DNA from: an uncultured Oscillospiraceae bacterium
Lineage (GTDB): Bacteria; Bacillota; Clostridia; Oscillospirales; Oscillospiraceae
Assembly (NCBI GenBank): GCA_910584835.1
Contig: CAJUEG010000006.1
Span: 4,377-68,376, forward strand
Direction of reading: 5' to 3'
Length of the DNA: 64,000 nt
The notes under the pieces were generated by a model, which worked only from the letters and a program-made list of their open reading frames with translations, had not been told where the DNA came from and ran no database searches. Made by a program: the position numbers and the translations under genes. The stretch's first letter is position 1, and each line of letters begins with the position of its first letter. Positions 1 to 8,855 of the stretch are shown here, in pieces.

Positions 1-347
1 CGGAGGACGGCTGGTACAGCTCCAAGGAGGAGGTGGTGCTCTACATCCATCTCTACGGCCATCTGCCGGACAACTACGTCACCAAGCGGGAGGCCCAGGA
101 GCTGGGCTGGACCGGGGGCAGCGTGGAGCGCTACGCCGGCGAGGGGACGGCCATCGGCGGCAGCCGCTTTGGAAACTACGAGGGCCTGCTGCCCGAGGCG
201 GAGGGCCGGGTCTACACCGAGTGCGACATCGGCACCGTGGGCGGAACCTCCCGCGGGGCCGAGCGGGTGGTGTTTTCCAACGACGGGCTGGTCTATTATA
301 CCGGGGACCACTACGAGAGCTTTGAGCTGCTCTACGGGGAGCCGTGA
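1..347 (+). CDS. Barnase-family ribonuclease, 5' partial
   Basis: The gene enters from the left edge; the first complete codon is at base 3. About 114 residues are visible and they align along the whole barnase core: a YVTKREAQELGW segment, an IGG..F.N.EG.LP block, GRVYTECDI carrying the general-base Glu, an ERVVFSNDG strand with the conserved Arg, and DHYESF with the catalytic His. All barnase catalytic residues therefore appear present. Family members are secreted guanyl-preferring RNases; the signal peptide, if any, lies outside the window. The stop overlaps the start of a barstar-like gene, the expected toxin/inhibitor arrangement. Confidence 0.9.
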   Translation, partial: EDGWYSSKEEVVLYIHLYGHLPDNYVTKREAQELGWTGGSVERYAGEGTAIGGSRFGNYEGLLPEAEGRVYTECDIGTVGGTSRGAERVVFSNDGLVYYTGDHYESFELLYGEP

Positions 348-613
348 CCATGGAGACTATTAGATTGGACGGGGCCCGGCTGCGCGGCCGGGATGAGGCC
401 ATGGAGCTGCTGGGCCGGGCGCTGGAACTGCCCCAGTGGTGGGGACGCAATCTGGACGCGCTGCACGACTGTCTGACCGGGCCGGGCCGGCCGGTGCGGC
501 TGGAGCTGTGCGGCTGTGCGGCGCTGGAGGAGACGGACTTTGGCCGGCGGCTTCTGCGGGTGCTGAGGGATTCGGCGGCGGAAAACCCCGATTTGGAATT
601 GAGTTTGGAGTAA
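344..613 (+). CDS. Barstar-family ribonuclease inhibitor
   Basis: An 89-residue protein with the barstar fold signature: LPQWWGRNLDALHDCLTG corresponds to the barstar helix and loop that plug the barnase active site (NLDAL.DCLTG keeps both acidic positions). It should bind and neutralise the adjacent ribonuclease in the cytoplasm before export. The start is either the GTG at 344, which overlaps the preceding TGA, or the ATG at 350; both imply translational coupling. A strong hairpin terminator follows directly, so the pair forms the 3' end of a transcript. Confidence 0.9.
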   Translation: MTMETIRLDGARLRGRDEAMELLGRALELPQWWGRNLDALHDCLTGPGRPVRLELCGCAALEETDFGRRLLRVLRDSAAENPDLELSLE

Positions 614-615
614 TA

Positions 616-650
616 GAACGGCTCCCGCTGCTGCGGGAGCCGTTCTATTT
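616..650 (+). terminator. Intrinsic terminator after barnase/barstar
   Basis: Perfect 13-bp stem (616-628 with 633-645) and a four-base loop, followed by a short T-containing tail. It lies between the barstar gene and the convergent superoxide reductase gene and may serve both strands. Confidence 0.8.
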
Positions 651-721
651 GCCGGGGGTGTTCAGCCGCCCGCGTCAGCGGATGCCTGCGGAGACTTTCC
701 CGGTGCGGGCGCCCGCCGCCC

Positions 722-1093
722 TCAAAGCTCCGTTTTCCAGAGCCCGTGGAGGTTGCAGTACGCGTACGCCGCCACCGCCTCGTCGTCCTCCAGGCGGAAG
801 GCCACTTCCGGCGGGTCGGTGGGCTTGAGCTGCTTGCGCTGTGCGCCCCGGCGGGTCTGGAGATAGACCCACTCAATCAGGTGCTCCTGGGTCATGGGGT
901 GGCCGGTGCTGCCCACGTTCACCCGCACCCGGCCTTCCTGGGCGGACACCACGGGGAGGTGCTTTTCACCGCTGGCCTCGGTGGTGTTGGGGCGCAGGGG
1001 CTCCATTTTCTGCCCGCAGCAGGACATGGGGGCGTCGCCGCAGATGAGCTCGGCCAGGCTGCCGCAGTGGCGGCAGATAAGAAAATTTGCCAT
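722..1093 (-). CDS. dfx: Desulfoferrodoxin / superoxide reductase (2Fe type)
   Basis: This 123-residue protein reduces superoxide to peroxide in the cytoplasm, a typical anaerobe oxygen defence. The N-terminal desulforedoxin-like iron site is visible as C7-x2-C10 and C25-C26. The catalytic non-haem iron site is complete: E43-K44-H45, H65, H71, C113 and H116, with the usual GSTGHPM and YCNLHGLWK contexts. Length and motif order match class I (two-iron) enzymes. The start ATG at 1093 has an AGGAGG site 6 nt upstream. It lies 78 bp downstream of the phosphofructokinase gene on the same strand and may be co-transcribed. Confidence 0.95.
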   Translation of the reverse strand: MANFLICRHCGSLAELICGDAPMSCCGQKMEPLRPNTTEASGEKHLPVVSAQEGRVRVNVGSTGHPMTQEHLIEWVYLQTRRGAQRKQLKPTDPPEVAFRLEDDEAVAAYAYCNLHGLWKTEL

Positions 1094-1105
1094 GGGAATC
1101 CTCCT

Positions 1106-1134
1106 AACTTGTGCGTGGCACGGTTGTTAGGATA
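1106..1134 (-). promoter_or_regulatory. Hairpin overlapping the superoxide reductase ribosome site
   Basis: CCTAAC...GTTAGG with an inner GTGC/GCAC stem lies just upstream of the superoxide reductase start. On the minus strand the 3' arm runs into the AGGAGG ribosome site, so the fold could partly hide it. Function is inferred only. Confidence 0.3.
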
Positions 1135-1171
1135 GGATGCCCGGGCGGCGAGGCGGATATGCGCGGCGGCC

Positions 1172-2257
1172 TCAGTCGTCGCCGAAGCTGATGCCCAGCA
1201 GGCGGGCCTCGGTGATGATGTCGGAATTGGGGTCGATGGTCTTCAGCTTGCCCGCCACCTCCTTCAGGGGGACGGAGGTGATCACATGGTCGTGGATGGC
1301 CACCATATTGCCGTACTCGCCCTTGGAGATCATCAGCGCCGCCGTGGCCCCCAGCCGGGAGGACAGCACCCGGTCATAGGCGCAGGGAGTGCCGCCCCGC
1401 TGCATGTGGCCGGGGACGGTGACCCGCACCTCCCGGCCCGTCTTTTTCAAAATCTTGTCGGCGATGGCGTAGGACACGGAGGGGTACTGCTCCAGCAGCT
1501 CGGCCATGTGCTGCTTGTACTCCTTTTTGGACATGGCGGCCTCCTTCTTGGACATGGCGCCTTCTGCCACCGCCAGGATGGTGAAGCCGTGGCCGGCGTT
1601 GGCCCGCTGGTCGATCTTGGCCACCACGGAGTCGATGCTGTAGGGAATCTCCGGGATGAGGATGATGTCCGCGCCGCCGGCCATGCCCGCGTTCAGCGTC
1701 AGCCAGCCCGCCTTGTGGCCCATGACCTCCACCATGAACACCCGGTTGTGGGAGGCGGCGGTGGTGTGGATGCAGTCGATGACGTCGGTGGCGATGCCGA
1801 TGGCGGACTGGAAGCCGAAGGTGGTGTCGGTGCCCCACAGGTCGTTGTCGATGGTCTTGGGCAGGCCGATGACGTTCAGCCCCTCCTCGCTGAGGAGGTT
1901 GGCGGTTTTCTGGCTGCCGTTGCCGCCCAGCACCACCAGGCAGTCCAGCCGCAGGCGGCGGTAGGTGTATTTCATGGCCTCCACCTTGTCCAGGCCGTTC
2001 TCGTCGGGGGTGCGCATCAGCTTGAAGGGCTGGCGGCTGGAGCCCAGGAAGGTGCCGCCCCGGGTGAGCAGGCCGGTGAAGTCGATGGGGGTGAGCTTTT
2101 TGTAATCCTCGTACATCAGGCCCTTGTAGCCGTCGATGAAGCCGATGATCTCCACGCCGTTGCCGTAGATGTTGTAGAGGCCCTTGGCCACGCCGCGCAT
2201 GGTGGCGTTGAGGGCCTGGCAGTCGCCGCCGCTGGTGAGCATTCCGATCCGTTTCAT
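1172..2257 (-). CDS. pfkA: 6-phosphofructokinase (Clostridia G/K-type)
   Basis: A 361-residue PFK converting fructose-6-phosphate to fructose-1,6-bisphosphate in glycolysis. Visible motifs: TSGGDCQALN (9-17), RGGTFLGSSR (66-75), GGNGS (111-115), PKTIDND (133-139, with the catalytic Asp) and MVEVMGHKAGW. G114 combined with K134 is the combination reported in ATP-using actinobacterial enzymes, whereas PPi enzymes carry Asp at the first position; so ATP is the likelier phosphoryl donor, but this needs assay. The metal-binding Asp of E. coli PfkA is Asn113 here. A seven-residue block (AMSKKEA) is duplicated near residue 235. Start chosen at ATG 2257 because AAAGGGAG lies just upstream; it follows ppk by 67 bp. 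Confidence 0.93.
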   Translation of the reverse strand: MKRIGMLTSGGDCQALNATMRGVAKGLYNIYGNGVEIIGFIDGYKGLMYEDYKKLTPIDFTGLLTRGGTFLGSSRQPFKLMRTPDENGLDKVEAMKYTYRRLRLDCLVVLGGNGSQKTANLLSEEGLNVIGLPKTIDNDLWGTDTTFGFQSAIGIATDVIDCIHTTAASHNRVFMVEVMGHKAGWLTLNAGMAGGADIILIPEIPYSIDSVVAKIDQRANAGHGFTILAVAEGAMSKKEAAMSKKEYKQHMAELLEQYPSVSYAIADKILKKTGREVRVTVPGHMQRGGTPCAYDRVLSSRLGATAALMISKGEYGNMVAIHDHVITSVPLKEVAGKLKTIDPNSDIITEARLLGISFGDD

Positions 2258-2324
2258 GAAGTTTCGCTCCCTTTCAAACCAATATATTTTAGCCGTTCCC
2301 GGCTTTGTGGTGACCCGGATGAGA

Positions 2325-4610
2325 TCAATTCCGCCCAAAGAGGCGGCCCAGAAGCCCGGTGCGGCGCGAGTGGACCTTGACGGCCGGGCGCTTCTGAGGG
2401 GCCGTCTTGGCGGGCAGGGGCTTGGCCGCAGGGCGCTTGGGGGCGGCGGGGGTGGGGGCGGTCCGCTCCTGCGCCGGGGCCGCCGCCTTTTGGGGGGCGG
2501 GGGCGGCGTTCTGGGCCTCCGGCAGCGCCCACGCGCCGCTGCGGGCCTGATCGCAGAACCACTCCTGGGAGTTGAACAGCTCTCCATGGGCCCGGGCGTA
2601 GGAGCCGTCGGGCTGCTGCAGGCGGCCCTTTGCGGTGTCCCGGAGCTGGTCCTGGAACACCTGCTCCAGATGGGCGCGCAGGTCCGGGTCATGGACGGGG
2701 GCGGCCACCTCCACCCGGCGGGTGGTGTTGCGGGTCATGAAGTCGGCGGAGGAGATGTAGACCTGCCTGCGCTCTCTCGTGCCGAAGAGATAGATGCGGG
2801 CGTGCTCCAGATAGCGGCCCACAATGCTCACCACCCGGATGTTTTCCGTATAGCCGGGCACGCCGCCGATGAGGCAGCAGATGCCCCGCACCACCATGTC
2901 GATTTTCACCCCCGCCTGGGACGCCTCAATGAGCTTGTCGATGAGCAGCTTGTCGGTGAGCCCGTTGAGCTTGAAGCCCAGATAGGCGGGGCTGCCCGCC
3001 CGGGCCTGCTCGATCTCCCCGTCGATGAGGGCGGCGATCCTGTCTCTCAGGCAGGCGGGGGCCACCATCAGCCGTTGGCTGTCCTCCACCACCTCGCCCA
3101 TGGAGAGGGCGTTGAACACCCCCGCCGCCTCCGCGCCGATCTCGGGGTCGGCGGTCATGAGGGCAAAGTCGGTATACAGCCGCACGGTGTCCTCGTTATA
3201 GTTTCCCGTGCCCACCTGGGTGATATACTCCACCTGGCCCTGGTGCATCCGGGTGATGAGGAGGAGCTTGGAGTGGACCTTCAGCCCGTCCAGGCCATAG
3301 ATCACCCGGCACCCGGCCTGCTCCAGCACCCGGGACCAGCCGATGTTGTTCTCCTCGTCAAACCGGGCCCGCAGCTCCACCAGGGCCACCACCTCCTTGC
3401 CGTTTTCGGCGGCGTCCACCAGAGCCTCCACGATCTTGCTGTTTTGGGCCACCCGGTAGAGGGTCATTTTGATGGACACCACGTCCGGGTCCTGGCCCGC
3501 CTCCTGGAGCAGCTTGAGCAGGGGCCGCACGCTCTCGTAGGGGTAGCTGAGCATCAGGTCGCGGCGTCTGATCTGCTCCGCCATGGGGGCCAGGGGGTCC
3601 ACATTGGGGGAGTTCTGGGGCACCCGGCGGGGGTAGAACAGCTCTGCCTTGTCCCGAAGCATGTCCCGCAGGGCGCCCACGAAGGTGAAGTCCAAAGGGA
3701 CGCCGCTGGAGAACAGGTGCTTTTTGGACAGCCCCAGGCAGGAGCACAGGCTGTCCCGCACGGAGTCGGTGAGCTTGCCCTGGTAGTCCAGCTTCACGGG
3801 CTGGAGGCGCTTGCGCCGGCGGATCATCTTCTCCATGCTCTTGCGGTATTCCTCCGCCAGCATGCCGCTCATCTCCGATGAGGCGTCGTCCATGTGGATG
3901 TCGGCGCTGCGCACCAGACGGATGAGCACCGTGCCCTCCACCTTATAATGGGTAAAAATCTTGGGGAGGAAGCCGGCGATCAGCTCCTCCACCAGCACGA
4001 ACCGCCCGCCCTCCCCGGGCAGGGGGACCAGGCGGCGCAGGACGCCCTCGCCGCAGGGGACGATGCCCATGCGCTCGCCGCCGTTTTTGGTTTTGAGGAT
4101 GGCCACGGCGTAAATCTGCTTGTTGCGCAGGAAGGGGAAGGGCTGCTTGCGTCCGATGATCTGGGGGGAGAGCAGGGGCAGCACGCTGGAGTTGAAATAT
4201 TTTTCCAAAAAGGATTGGGCCTTGTCGGGAAGGCCTTGGAACCGGCACAGCTCCACCCCCTGGCCCGCCAGCTCCCGCAGCAGCCCTTTGCAGACGCGGT
4301 CCCGGTCGGCCAGGTATTCCCGCGTCTTTTCCAGCACGGCGGCGGCCTGCTGGGCGGAGGTCTGCCCTGTCTTGTCGTCCACGCTTTCCAGGTGCAGGGT
4401 GTCCATGAGCATTCCCATTCGGACCATGTAGAACTCGTCCAGGTTGCTCTGGAAAATGGAGGCGAAATTCAGCCGCTCGCACAGGGGGTTGGCGGGGTCC
4501 TCCGCCTCCTCCAGAACCCGGCGGTTGAACTGGAGCCAGGACAGCTCCCGGTTGACATAGCATGGGGCGGGACCGGCGCTTGGGGCGGGGGAAGGGTTCT
4601 GTTCTCTCAT
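2325..4610 (-). CDS. ppk1: Polyphosphate kinase 1
   Basis: A 761-residue enzyme that reversibly makes polyphosphate from ATP. The N-terminal YVNRELSWLQFNRRVLEEA and the SNLDEFYMVRMG segment are diagnostic of Ppk1. The phosphoacceptor histidine region is seen as GLKVHSKLLLI and the second conserved histidine as YLEHARIYLFG, both in the C-terminal phospholipase-D-like domains. The start at ATG 4610 has GAGGAGG upstream. After the conserved core ends, a tail of about 75 residues rich in Ala, Pro and Lys, ending in basic residues, is added; the family normally stops near 690-720 residues. It is followed closely by pfkA on the same strand. Confidence 0.95.
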   Translation of the reverse strand: MREQNPSPAPSAGPAPCYVNRELSWLQFNRRVLEEAEDPANPLCERLNFASIFQSNLDEFYMVRMGMLMDTLHLESVDDKTGQTSAQQAAAVLEKTREYLADRDRVCKGLLRELAGQGVELCRFQGLPDKAQSFLEKYFNSSVLPLLSPQIIGRKQPFPFLRNKQIYAVAILKTKNGGERMGIVPCGEGVLRRLVPLPGEGGRFVLVEELIAGFLPKIFTHYKVEGTVLIRLVRSADIHMDDASSEMSGMLAEEYRKSMEKMIRRRKRLQPVKLDYQGKLTDSVRDSLCSCLGLSKKHLFSSGVPLDFTFVGALRDMLRDKAELFYPRRVPQNSPNVDPLAPMAEQIRRRDLMLSYPYESVRPLLKLLQEAGQDPDVVSIKMTLYRVAQNSKIVEALVDAAENGKEVVALVELRARFDEENNIGWSRVLEQAGCRVIYGLDGLKVHSKLLLITRMHQGQVEYITQVGTGNYNEDTVRLYTDFALMTADPEIGAEAAGVFNALSMGEVVEDSQRLMVAPACLRDRIAALIDGEIEQARAGSPAYLGFKLNGLTDKLLIDKLIEASQAGVKIDMVVRGICCLIGGVPGYTENIRVVSIVGRYLEHARIYLFGTRERRQVYISSADFMTRNTTRRVEVAAPVHDPDLRAHLEQVFQDQLRDTAKGRLQQPDGSYARAHGELFNSQEWFCDQARSGAWALPEAQNAAPAPQKAAAPAQERTAPTPAAPKRPAAKPLPAKTAPQKRPAVKVHSRRTGLLGRLFGRN

Positions 4611-4737
4611 GGCGGATGACGCCTCCTCGTTGGGTTGAAATTGGGGGCTGCCTATGGAATAATGTATCACTGTTTTTTTCCATGCGTAAGCCTTTTTGTA
4701 CACTTTTTCGGACGCCGGCGGGGAGAGGCGGCGGATG

Positions 4738-4779
4738 GGGAAAAAAGGCGGCGCCCCGCCGGACAGGCGGGGCGCCGCT
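4738..4779 (-). terminator. Terminator of the M14/SLH peptidase gene
   Basis: A 13-bp GC-rich stem (4748-4760 with 4766-4778), five-base loop, and a T run on the minus strand. It sits 37 bp downstream of the peptidase stop. Confidence 0.85.
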
Positions 4780-4815
4780 GGGTTTGCAGAAGATAGGACA
4801 GGGATCAGAGCGGGG

Positions 4816-7800
4816 TCACTTCACGTCCTGGACCCGCAGCAGCATGGCGGCCAGCTGGGCCCGGACGGCGGTGGTCTTGGGGGAGAAGCTGGCTCCGCCG
4901 TTCACGTCGAGGCCGTCAATGCCCTTGATGATGCCGTTGGCGGCGCACCAGTTGGCGGCGTCCTTGGCCCAGTCGGCAATGGCGTCCACATCGGCGAAGT
5001 CCTTCAGGCTGTCGCCCTCCGCCTTGTGGGAGCCGGCGTTGCGGTAGAAGATGGCGGCCAGCTCCTGGCGGGTGGCGGTGTCGCGGGGCCGCAGGGCGCC
5101 GTTGCCGCCCTCCAGCACCTTCTCCTGGACGGCCCACAGCATGGCGTCGCGGGCCCAGTCGTGGATGTCGGCGGCGTCAGTGAAGGCGTCCAGCTCGTCG
5201 CCCTCCACCTCGGGGGAGCCGGCGATGCGGTACAGGGTGGTGGCCACCATCTCACGGGAGACGGCCCCGTCGGGATTGAAGGCGTCGGGGGCGGTGCCGC
5301 CCATCAGCCCGGCCTCCACAACGGCGTCCACGGTGCCCGCGTACCAGGCGCTGTAGCGCACGTCCTTGAAGTCATGGCTCACGGCGCTGAAGGCGGCGTT
5401 GGCCACGAAGGTGAACTCGTCGCGCTGGTGCACCTTGTTGGTCAGGGTGTTGGCAAAGAGCACCACGTTCATGCCGTCCTCCCGGTAGGAGAAGGCCTGG
5501 ATGGAGTTGTCCTTGAACGCCTTCAGGCCGTCGCCGGCGGGGAGGAAGCCCTCCAGCAGCTCCTTGGAGCCGTCCATGCGGACCAGCACCTGGGCGGCGT
5601 CGGGAATCCTGGTGAAGTAGCCCGCGCCGTAGCCGTACATGATGTAGTCGCCCTCGGACACGTAGCTGGCGGTAATCAGGCTCTTGGCGGGATAGGTCAC
5701 GTAGCCCAGCGCGTCCATGGCGTTGCCGCTGGCGGTCTCGCGCACCAGGGCGTCCTCGGCAAAGAGCTTGGCGGCGGAGCGGACGGCGGCGGAGCCGTAG
5801 CCGATGTACGGCGTGCCCGCCTTGACGGCGGCCAGGGCGGCGTCATCCAGGGCGGCGGCGCCGATGATCAGATCGGCCTTGGCGGGGTCGTCGGTGGTGG
5901 CAAAGCCCATGGTGCGCAGGGACTGGCGGTCGTAGTTATAGGCGTAGGAGCCGGACACCAGGGAGGTCTTCACAAAGCCGGAGGCATTGTCGCCGCCCTT
6001 GCCCGCGATATAAATGACAGGGGCGTGGTCCAGACTGCGGACCTCGGGGGCGTCGCCGTCCACAGAGGCGGCGGTGAGCAGATACTTGCCGGACACACGC
6101 GCGTAGTCCGCCTTGGAGACAAGGAAGCTGCCCACATAGTCGCCGGTGATGATGTGCCCCACGTCCTTGCCGGCCTTGAGCAGCTCGTTGACGGCGGCGA
6201 CGGCGGCCTCGGAGGTGTTCTTGAGGATCACCTGGTCGGTGTCCACCTTGTCGGAGGCCACAGACCACTTGGTGCTCTCGGTGCAGGCGTCGGCGATGGT
6301 CTTGTAGGCGGCGGGCTCGGCACAGGTCACCATGTCGAAGCCGCGGGTCTTGTTGAAGGCGGTGATGCCCTCGGAGTAGAGCACGGGCCAGCCGGTGATG
6401 ACGGTGCCGTCATACAGCGCGCCGTTGGCCACGCTGCGCTTGGCCTGGTACATGGACACCACGGCGGTGCCGGCGGGATACTCGACGCCGGAGTAGGTGA
6501 AGGCCTTGTCGGCGAACATCACCTTCACGCCGTTGCGGGTCAGGTAGGTGATCATCTGGTTGGCGGCGTCCAGGTTCTTCTGGTGGGCGCCGTCCAGGGG
6601 GATGATGTAGCACTCGGGATAGAAGTTGCCGTTCTGGCCCTCGCCGTCGTACTCGGGGCGGAACAGGGCGGCCTCGGCGCCCTCCACGTCGTACTGGTCG
6701 CAGAACCACTGGCCCACCAGGTCATAGGCGTTGGAGTTGGCGTTGGTGACGCCGCGCTCAAAGATTTTGGCCTGGGCCAGCAGGTAGGACGCCTTGTTCT
6801 CGGCAATGTAGTTGGACTGCCCCAGCTGGCCGTAGGCGACGGCGGTGGAGGTGTGGTCGTTATACGCGGGCTGCTCCACCGTGTAGGCCACGGTGCCGTG
6901 GAGCATGGCGTACTGGGGGGTGTAGCTGGTGGACATGTCGTCCCAGGGATCGAACCACTGGGTCTGATCCTGGCCGTCGGCGGTCTTTTTGCCGTTGTAG
7001 CTCAGGTAGTCCCGCTGGGGAATGACATAGCTGTTGTAGCCGTCGTTGTTGGCCACCGCGGCGATGCCGAAGGCCTCGCCGCCGGGGATGAGGTGCTCGG
7101 CCAGCAGGTCGTACTCAAAGTTGGGCTCGTGGGGGGGATCGCAGGGCTCGCACTGGAACGCCTCCACGCGGCCGTGGAACTCGGTGAAGCTGACGGGGTT
7201 CCACTGGGCGATCAGCCTGGTCATGTTCTGGGTCTCGGCCTGGGTCTGGAAGGAGTTGTCGCGGTTCAGGTCGAAGCCGCCGGAGGAGGTGCGGGTCACA
7301 TAGGTGCGGCCCTCCACGTTCTCCTCGGGGACGAGGATGAAGAACACGTCGTCCAGCAGCTCATCCACATTGACGGTGACGGTCTCCTGGGTGTAGTACT
7401 TGTCCAGGTCCACCACGTCGGAGCGGAAGGAAGCGCCCCAGGCGTTCTCCTGGATGTTGTCCACATGGAGGTAGCCCAGGTAGGTGGCGGTGTCCTTCAC
7501 CAGGTCGGGGACGGCCACGCTGCCCGCCTCACCCTTGGGACCCAGCTCCTTGGCCAGCTCGGCTTTGCCCTCCTCGGTGAAGCCGGTGAGCTTGTTGTAG
7601 TCGATCTCGCCGCTCTCGCTGGCAGCGGTCTCCAGCAGCATGCGGGCGAACTTCAGAATGCCGTCCGTGGAGGAGACCTCGTTGGCGTGGACGTTGGAGT
7701 AGAGGATGGGCACCTGATAATCCTTCAGGGAGCCGTCCTCCAGCTTTTTAATCAGGGAGGAGGGATTGCTCTCCGCCTCGGCCTTGATGGACTTCCAGTT

Positions 7801-8550
7801 GTCCACGGCGTCCTCGCTCTTGGCGATGATGAGGTAGGGCATGTCCAGGCTGTCCATGCCGTTGTCGCCCTGGCTCTTGCCCATGGAGAACCTCTGCACA
7901 TACAGGTCGGTGTTGTCCTTGCCGTACTTCACCAGCTCGTCGATGGCGGCATAGACTTCCTTCATGGTGTGGAACTCGTCATAAGGGGCGATCTTCACAT
8001 TCACGGAGCCCAAAGCCTTGCCCTCCAGAGAGGGAGTGAGCTTGTACCAGCCGCACACGTCCATGTAAGCGCCGCCGTTGGAGTGGGGGACGCTGTAGTC
8101 GGGGGCGCCGTCGTAGTCGTAGAAGAACACCTTGCTTTCAAAGGAGACGGTCAGGCACACCTTGCCGTCCACGGTGGCGACGCCGGTGACGGGCTGGGTA
8201 AACAGCGGCTCGTCGTTCTGGGCCATCCAGGTGTCCAGCGCGCCGCCCTCGGTGTGGTTGGGGAACTGCTTGGGGTCCAGGTAGCCGGCGGACTTGTCAT
8301 AGTCCAGGGACCAGACCACCTTGTCCGCCGCGGCCTTGGCCTCCTCCTCGGTCATGTCCACGGGGACAGCGGCCTTGAAGGCGCGGGGCTGGGACAGATT
8401 GATGATGTTTTCGCCGCCGTCCTCAGAGACGTTGACGAAGGGGGTGTCCGCCGTGGGGTCCGCGGCCAGGGCCGGGAGGACCGTCAGGGACAGGCACAGA
8501 GCCAGTACGGTCAGCAGGGAAATGACCTTTTTCCAGGGCGCTTGCTTCAT
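4816..8550 (-). CDS. Secreted M14-family zinc peptidase with SLH repeats
   Basis: A 1244-residue exported protein. The N-terminus (KQAPWKK, then a long hydrophobic stretch ending in LPALAA) is a signal peptide. The peptidase domain shows the M14 zinc site: YSNVHANEVSSTDG supplies His and Glu, an arginine motif follows in FDLNRDNS, and FTEFHGRVEAF supplies the third zinc-ligand His. A long middle region with no recognised motif follows. Three SLH-type repeats near the C-terminus (FKDVRYSAWYAGTVDA, FTDAADIHDWARDA, FADVDAIADWAKDA) indicate non-covalent wall binding. Likely a surface enzyme degrading peptides or peptidoglycan stems; substrate unknown. The start at 8550 is chosen because AGGTGAGG lies directly upstream; an in-frame ATG at 8580 lacks such a site. 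Confidence 0.9.
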   Translation of the reverse strand: MKQAPWKKVISLLTVLALCLSLTVLPALAADPTADTPFVNVSEDGGENIINLSQPRAFKAAVPVDMTEEEAKAAADKVVWSLDYDKSAGYLDPKQFPNHTEGGALDTWMAQNDEPLFTQPVTGVATVDGKVCLTVSFESKVFFYDYDGAPDYSVPHSNGGAYMDVCGWYKLTPSLEGKALGSVNVKIAPYDEFHTMKEVYAAIDELVKYGKDNTDLYVQRFSMGKSQGDNGMDSLDMPYLIIAKSEDAVDNWKSIKAEAESNPSSLIKKLEDGSLKDYQVPILYSNVHANEVSSTDGILKFARMLLETAASESGEIDYNKLTGFTEEGKAELAKELGPKGEAGSVAVPDLVKDTATYLGYLHVDNIQENAWGASFRSDVVDLDKYYTQETVTVNVDELLDDVFFILVPEENVEGRTYVTRTSSGGFDLNRDNSFQTQAETQNMTRLIAQWNPVSFTEFHGRVEAFQCEPCDPPHEPNFEYDLLAEHLIPGGEAFGIAAVANNDGYNSYVIPQRDYLSYNGKKTADGQDQTQWFDPWDDMSTSYTPQYAMLHGTVAYTVEQPAYNDHTSTAVAYGQLGQSNYIAENKASYLLAQAKIFERGVTNANSNAYDLVGQWFCDQYDVEGAEAALFRPEYDGEGQNGNFYPECYIIPLDGAHQKNLDAANQMITYLTRNGVKVMFADKAFTYSGVEYPAGTAVVSMYQAKRSVANGALYDGTVITGWPVLYSEGITAFNKTRGFDMVTCAEPAAYKTIADACTESTKWSVASDKVDTDQVILKNTSEAAVAAVNELLKAGKDVGHIITGDYVGSFLVSKADYARVSGKYLLTAASVDGDAPEVRSLDHAPVIYIAGKGGDNASGFVKTSLVSGSYAYNYDRQSLRTMGFATTDDPAKADLIIGAAALDDAALAAVKAGTPYIGYGSAAVRSAAKLFAEDALVRETASGNAMDALGYVTYPAKSLITASYVSEGDYIMYGYGAGYFTRIPDAAQVLVRMDGSKELLEGFLPAGDGLKAFKDNSIQAFSYREDGMNVVLFANTLTNKVHQRDEFTFVANAAFSAVSHDFKDVRYSAWYAGTVDAVVEAGLMGGTAPDAFNPDGAVSREMVATTLYRIAGSPEVEGDELDAFTDAADIHDWARDAMLWAVQEKVLEGGNGALRPRDTATRQELAAIFYRNAGSHKAEGDSLKDFADVDAIADWAKDAANWCAANGIIKGIDGLDVNGGASFSPKTTAVRAQLAAMLLRVQDVK

Positions 8551-8621
8551 CTTCCTCACCTTTTCTTGATCATTTGTCATACTTCGTCCGCTTTCGGAGG
8601 ATGAAATATAGACATAATCCA

Positions 8622-8650
8622 ATTCTAAACCACCCAGGCCCTTTTGTCAA
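8622..8650 (-). promoter_or_regulatory. Promoter of the M14/SLH peptidase gene
   Basis: On the minus strand TTGACA (8645-8650) and TAGAAT (8622-8627) are separated by 17 bp. It lies in the 305-bp gap between the divergent peptidase and hemerythrin genes, which holds no coding sequence that I can support. Confidence 0.7.
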
Positions 8651-8751
8651 GGCCGGGGGCGGGGCGGATACCGTCCCAAGGCCCCGCGGAGAAAAGCCGG
8701 GGACCTTCGGCATTTTAACTGCTTTTTGGAGTAGACGCGGGGCGGGAGTTG

Positions 8752-8760
8752 TGATAGAAT
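8752..8760 (+). promoter_or_regulatory. Possible extended -10 promoter of the hemerythrin fusion gene
   Basis: TG-N-TAGAAT lies about 95 bp upstream of the start with no good -35. It overlaps the palindrome GAATATTC. Confidence 0.35.
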
Positions 8761-8855
8761 ATTCTCAACGTACAGACTTGTGCGGTTAAGGGCTTGGCCA
8801 TGGGAATGACCGGCGACAAAATGCGCTTGACTGTATCAAGCGGGGAGGGATTTTT

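Noticed and set aside
4696..8604. Very long open frame on the plus strand opposite the M14/SLH peptidase gene
   Set aside because: It is a shadow of the real gene caused by high GC; its translation is low-complexity Gly/Val/His with no family match, while the minus strand has a signal peptide, zinc motifs and SLH repeats.
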